DNA of 27,827 bases from CAZJOD01 sp964547525 (GTDB taxonomy: Bacteria; Bacillota; Clostridia; JAAYHZ01): NCBI GenBank assembly GCA_964547525.1, contig CAZJOD010000030.1, positions 1 through 27,827 of the forward strand, read 5' to 3'. Shown piece by piece: positions 24,782 through 27,827 of the stretch (within the stretch, counting starts at the first letter, position 1; each line of letters starts with the position of its first letter). Both the position numbers and the translations under genes were made by a program. Under the pieces are notes generated by a model that made no database searches, was not told where the DNA came from, and saw only the letters and a program-made list of their open reading frames with translations.

Positions 24782-24949
24782 ATACATATCATTATCTTCC
24801 GTCAGTATACAAAGATTTCTATTATAATGTAGAAAACTTTGTTGTTTTATGTGGCGGATCTGCAATTTTCATAGATTGTAAAATGATAAGATAAGTTATG
24901 GCACTATATATTAAATACTGTGTTAATATTATTGAACGGAGTGTAATAA

Positions 24950-27556
24950 ATGGCTACCGAAGACTTTACGAACAGACAAAATATCATACCGGTTGACATA
25001 GAAGAGGAAATGAAAAAATCTTTCATTGATTATGCTATGAGTGTAATCGCCGACAGGGCTTTACCGGATATACGGGACGGATTAAAACCTGTACATCGAA
25101 GAATCTTATACTCAATGTACCGTTCCGGATTTACACCGGATAAATCATATAGAAAGTGTGCCACTACCGTCGGAGATGTATTGGGAAGTTTTCATCCGCA
25201 TGGTGATGCCGCCGCTTATGACAGTTTGGTCAGAATGGCACAAGATTTTTCATTACGGTATCCGCTTGTTGACGGACACGGGAACTTTGGTTCGAGAGAC
25301 GGTGACCCTCCTGCCGCTATGAGGTATACAGAAGCAAAGCTGCATAAAATCGCTATGGAAATGCTTGCGGATATTAATAAAGATACCGTTGTTTTTCGCC
25401 CGAATTTTGACGAACATGATATGGAGCCTGTGGTACTACCGGCAAGATTTCCAAATTTATTGGTTAACGGTTCTTCCGGAATTGCAGTGGGTATGGCGAC
25501 AAATATACCGCCTCATAATTTAAACGAAACAATAGACGGGATAAGTGCTTATATAGATAATCCCGATATTTCTATCGATGAATTGAATTCATATATAAAG
25601 GGACCTGATTTTCCTACTTATGGAACCATCAAAGGATTGCATGGTATAAAAGAAGCTTATAGAACAGGTAGAGGAAGAATTGTAGTTCGGGCTGAAACTG
25701 AAATAATACAGTCCGGAAACCGCCAAAAAATTATTGTTAAAGATTTGCCCTATCAAGTAAACAAAGCAAATCTAATTATAAAAATAGCAGATTTGGTAAA
25801 AGACAAAAGGATTGAAGGTATTGTCGAAATAATAGATGAATCGGATAGAAACGAAGAAATCAGGATTTCAATAACGTTAAAAAAAGATGCAAATGCAAAT
25901 GTTGTGTTAAACAGATTATACAAATATACCCAATTACAGGATGTTTTTAATGTTAATATGCTTGCTTTGGTACAAGATTCAAATGGTATGTTCCACCCTA
26001 CTGTGATAAATTTAAAAGAAGCAATTCAACATTATGTTAGACATCAAGAAGATGTGGTCCAAAGAAGGACTAAATTTGAATTAGAAAAAGCAGAAGCCAG
26101 AGCGCATATCCTGCAAGGTTTATTGCGAGCTTTGGATATTATAGATGAGATCATAGCGTTAATAAGGTCGTCACAAAATACAGCCGTTGCTAAATTGGGA
26201 TTGATAGAAAAATTCGGTTTTTCAGACATTCAGGCACAGCACATAGTGGATATGCGTTTAGGTCAGCTGACGGGATTGGAACGGGAAAGACTTCAGAATG
26301 AATATGACGAGTTAAATGAAAAGATTGCATATTACCGATTGGTATTATCCGATATCAACATTGTTCATAGTATCATTAAAGAGGAAATGAACGAAATAAA
26401 AAGAAAATTCGGCGATGAAAGAAGAACCCGAATAGAAATAGATGAAGAAGACGATATTGATATAGAAGATTTAATTGAGGAAACTGAAAATGTAATTACG
26501 ATAACACACTACGGTTATATAAAAAGACTTCCTTGTGACACATATAAAAGTCAACGTCGCGGAGGTAAGGGTGTTATGGCGTTAAGTACCAGGGAAGAAG
26601 ATTTTGTGGTTAATCTTTTTACTACATCAACCCACAATTATGTATTATTTTTTACCAATAAAGGTAGAATGTTCAGGCTAAAAGCTTACAAAATTCCAGA
26701 AGCAAGCAGGCATGCAAAAGGAGCTGCCATTGTTAACTTGCTGGAGTTAAACAGCGACGAGCGTATAGAGACCACAATACCCTTACATGATTATAACGAG
26801 GGTAAATATCTTATGTTCGCGACTAAAAAAGGTATCGTCAAAAAGACTAAGTTAGCCGAGTATGACAGTGTAAGAACAAACGGCCTTGCGGCAATAACTC
26901 TAAAAGAAGACGATGAGCTTATTAATGTAAGGTTAACAGACGGTGATACCAATATAATGTTGATTACTCGAAACGGAATGGCCATCAGATTTAACGAAGA
27001 AGATGTCAGAGATACCGGTCGTAACGCGCAAGGGGTAAAAGGAATTACTTTAGATGAAGATGATGAAGTAATTGGTATGGGTGTTGTTATGGATGGATGC
27101 AGTTTATTGACCGTAACAGAAAACGGATTTGGAAAAAGGACCGATCCTGATGAATACAGTACGATAAAAAGAGGCGGAAAAGGTGTGAGAACATATAAGA
27201 TTACTGAAAAAACAGGAAAATTAGCAGGAATGAAAATGGTAAATGAAGAAGATGACGCCATTATGATTACTTCCGACGGTACTATCATAAGAATGCCTGT
27301 AAGTGATATAAATATGCTAAGCAGAATAACGATGGGTGTCACTTTGATGAGAACCGGCGAAGAGAATAAGGTTGTCAGTTTGGCAAGAATCATTCCTGAT
27401 GATGAAGATGATGACGAGATATGTGAAAATACAGAATCGAGTTTTAAAGAAAGAGGCCAAAGGATCACTTACTCGGAAGATACACCGGACATTGAAGACG
27501 ATGATATTATCTCCAATAATGAAAATCAATCAAATTCCGGGGAAGATGACATGTAA
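24950..27556 (+). CDS. gyrA: DNA gyrase subunit A
   Basis: Breakage-reunion subunit of gyrase, 868 residues. The catalytic Tyr126 is in AAMRYTEA, and the winged-helix quinolone pocket has HPHGDAAAYDSLVRMAQ at 82-98. The position matching E. coli Ser83 is Ala87, while Asp91 (E. coli 87) is kept. The C-terminal beta-pinwheel has the GyrA box QRRGGKG at 535-541, which identifies gyrase and not Topo IV ParC. It ends in an acidic tail (EDDDDEICENTESS... to GEDDM), as in other Firmicutes gyrases. GGAG lies 8 bases before the ATG. It stands apart from gyrB, and a terminator and rRNA-type promoter follow. Confidence 0.98.
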   Translation: MATEDFTNRQNIIPVDIEEEMKKSFIDYAMSVIADRALPDIRDGLKPVHRRILYSMYRSGFTPDKSYRKCATTVGDVLGSFHPHGDAAAYDSLVRMAQDFSLRYPLVDGHGNFGSRDGDPPAAMRYTEAKLHKIAMEMLADINKDTVVFRPNFDEHDMEPVVLPARFPNLLVNGSSGIAVGMATNIPPHNLNETIDGISAYIDNPDISIDELNSYIKGPDFPTYGTIKGLHGIKEAYRTGRGRIVVRAETEIIQSGNRQKIIVKDLPYQVNKANLIIKIADLVKDKRIEGIVEIIDESDRNEEIRISITLKKDANANVVLNRLYKYTQLQDVFNVNMLALVQDSNGMFHPTVINLKEAIQHYVRHQEDVVQRRTKFELEKAEARAHILQGLLRALDIIDEIIALIRSSQNTAVAKLGLIEKFGFSDIQAQHIVDMRLGQLTGLERERLQNEYDELNEKIAYYRLVLSDINIVHSIIKEEMNEIKRKFGDERRTRIEIDEEDDIDIEDLIEETENVITITHYGYIKRLPCDTYKSQRRGGKGVMALSTREEDFVVNLFTTSTHNYVLFFTNKGRMFRLKAYKIPEASRHAKGAAIVNLLELNSDERIETTIPLHDYNEGKYLMFATKKGIVKKTKLAEYDSVRTNGLAAITLKEDDELINVRLTDGDTNIMLITRNGMAIRFNEEDVRDTGRNAQGVKGITLDEDDEVIGMGVVMDGCSLLTVTENGFGKRTDPDEYSTIKRGGKGVRTYKITEKTGKLAGMKMVNEEDDAIMITSDGTIIRMPVSDINMLSRITMGVTLMRTGEENKVVSLARIIPDDEDDDEICENTESSFKERGQRITYSEDTPDIEDDDIISNNENQSNSGEDDM

Positions 27557-27586
27557 TTAAAAATATTGTGAGGTATAATCATATAT

Positions 27587-27620
27587 AAAAAGTCTTCGTT
27601 ATATCAGGCGAAGACTTTTT
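27587..27620 (+). terminator. Intrinsic terminator of gyrA
   Basis: Perfect 12-bp stem (AAAAAGTCTTCG, 27587-27598, with CGAAGACTTTTT, 27609-27620), a 10-base loop, the U run being part of the 3' arm. It also reads as a terminator in the reverse direction. Confidence 0.92.
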
Positions 27621-27693
27621 ATAATGGATTTTTTTTAATTAATGTCGCATTATATTTGACAAATGGCTAATAATAATGTCAGATATCCGAGAA

Positions 27694-27753
27694 AAAAATT
27701 TTATAAAAAAATTAAAATTTATGCTTGACACTTAAAATGTTATGTGTTACGAT
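27694..27753 (+). promoter_or_regulatory. Strong rRNA-type promoter with A/T-rich upstream element
   Basis: TTGACA (27725-27730), a 17-base spacer and TACGAT (27748-27753), with TG at 27745-27746 just before the -10 box. Runs of A and T at 27694-27722, directly upstream of the -35 box, resemble an UP element. This combination is usual for rRNA operons. Confidence 0.8.
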
Positions 27754-27827
27754 AATCAAGCCGTCGCAAGATGGCATGAAACTTGAAAAATGAACAGTGT
27801 ATTGAACCCGTCAAAATACTTTCGAGA
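27754..27827 (+). other. Probable rRNA operon leader ahead of a 16S rRNA gene
   Basis: After the promoter comes a small hairpin with arms GCCGTC/GATGGC and a GCAA loop (27760-27775), then ACTTGAAAAATGAACAGTG and related sequence typical of Firmicutes rRNA leaders. The last bases (CTTTCGAGA) match the usual run-in to the GAGAGTTTGATCCTGG start of 16S rRNA. The 16S gene itself would begin at or just past the window end, so this is inference. Confidence 0.65.

Noticed and set aside
26791..27468. 225-codon frame on the minus strand within gyrA
   Set aside because: Its product is rich in Ser, Ile and Val with no family pattern; it is the mirror of the acidic, repeat-like gyrA C-terminal coding sequence.
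27656..27684. Second rRNA-type promoter with TTGACA at 27656
   Set aside because: No acceptable -10 box at 16-18 bases (TCAGAT at 17); kept only as a possibility.
1..27827. CRISPR arrays, insertion sequences, tRNA genes, prophage genes
   Set aside because: I found no repeat-spacer pattern, transposase motifs, cloverleaf-like sequence or phage genes on either strand.

Overview
The window is the replication-origin region of a low-GC Gram-positive chromosome, most likely an anaerobic member of the Clostridia (Bacillota). The evidence is the conserved origin gene set (dnaA, dnaN, S4-domain yaaA, recF, remB, gyrB on one side; rpmH, rnpA, yidD, yidC, jag, mnmE, mnmG, rsmG, noc on the other), a T-box leader, two exact parS sites, sigma-A type promoters with 17-bp spacers, and a TM1266-type hydrogenase-system regulator. 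I cannot name a species.

Layout. 1-3072 (minus): the N-terminal part of acetolactate synthase ilvB, running off the left edge, behind a T-box riboswitch with a perfect consensus promoter; then argS. 3320-7064 (plus): a small ACT-like TM1266-family regulator, then a three-gene set with its own promoter: an SDR, an alpha-oxoamine synthase resembling bacterial serine palmitoyltransferase, and a GT4 glycosyltransferase. The set reads like a glycosylated sphingoid-lipid pathway and is the only group on the left arm transcribed towards oriC. 7130-9136: parB and parA (minus), bracketed by two parS sites, each the centre of a 36-38 bp perfect palindrome that also looks like a terminator. 9243-15346 (minus): gyrB, remB, recF, yaaA, dnaN, dnaA. 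15347-16145: oriC, with DnaA boxes, an AT-rich unwinding candidate and the rpmH promoter. 16146-22614 (plus): rpmH through rsmG, tightly packed. 22861-24664 (plus): two tandem Noc paralogues. 24950-27556 (plus): gyrA. 27587-27827: a strong terminator, then an rRNA-type promoter and leader; a 16S rRNA gene probably starts just beyond the right edge.

Together the genes start replication (dnaA, dnaN, oriC), control supercoiling (gyrA, gyrB), segregate the origin (parA, parB, parS), protect the nucleoid from division (noc) and supply translation, tRNA modification and membrane insertion (rpmH, rnpA, mnmE, mnmG, rsmG, yidC, yidD, jag). Apart from the 3.3-7.1 kb plus-strand block, every gene points away from oriC. 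The less ordinary items are the sphingolipid-like block beside the origin, the duplicated noc, the separation of parAB from noc and of gyrA from gyrB, and parS sites embedded in terminator-like palindromes.
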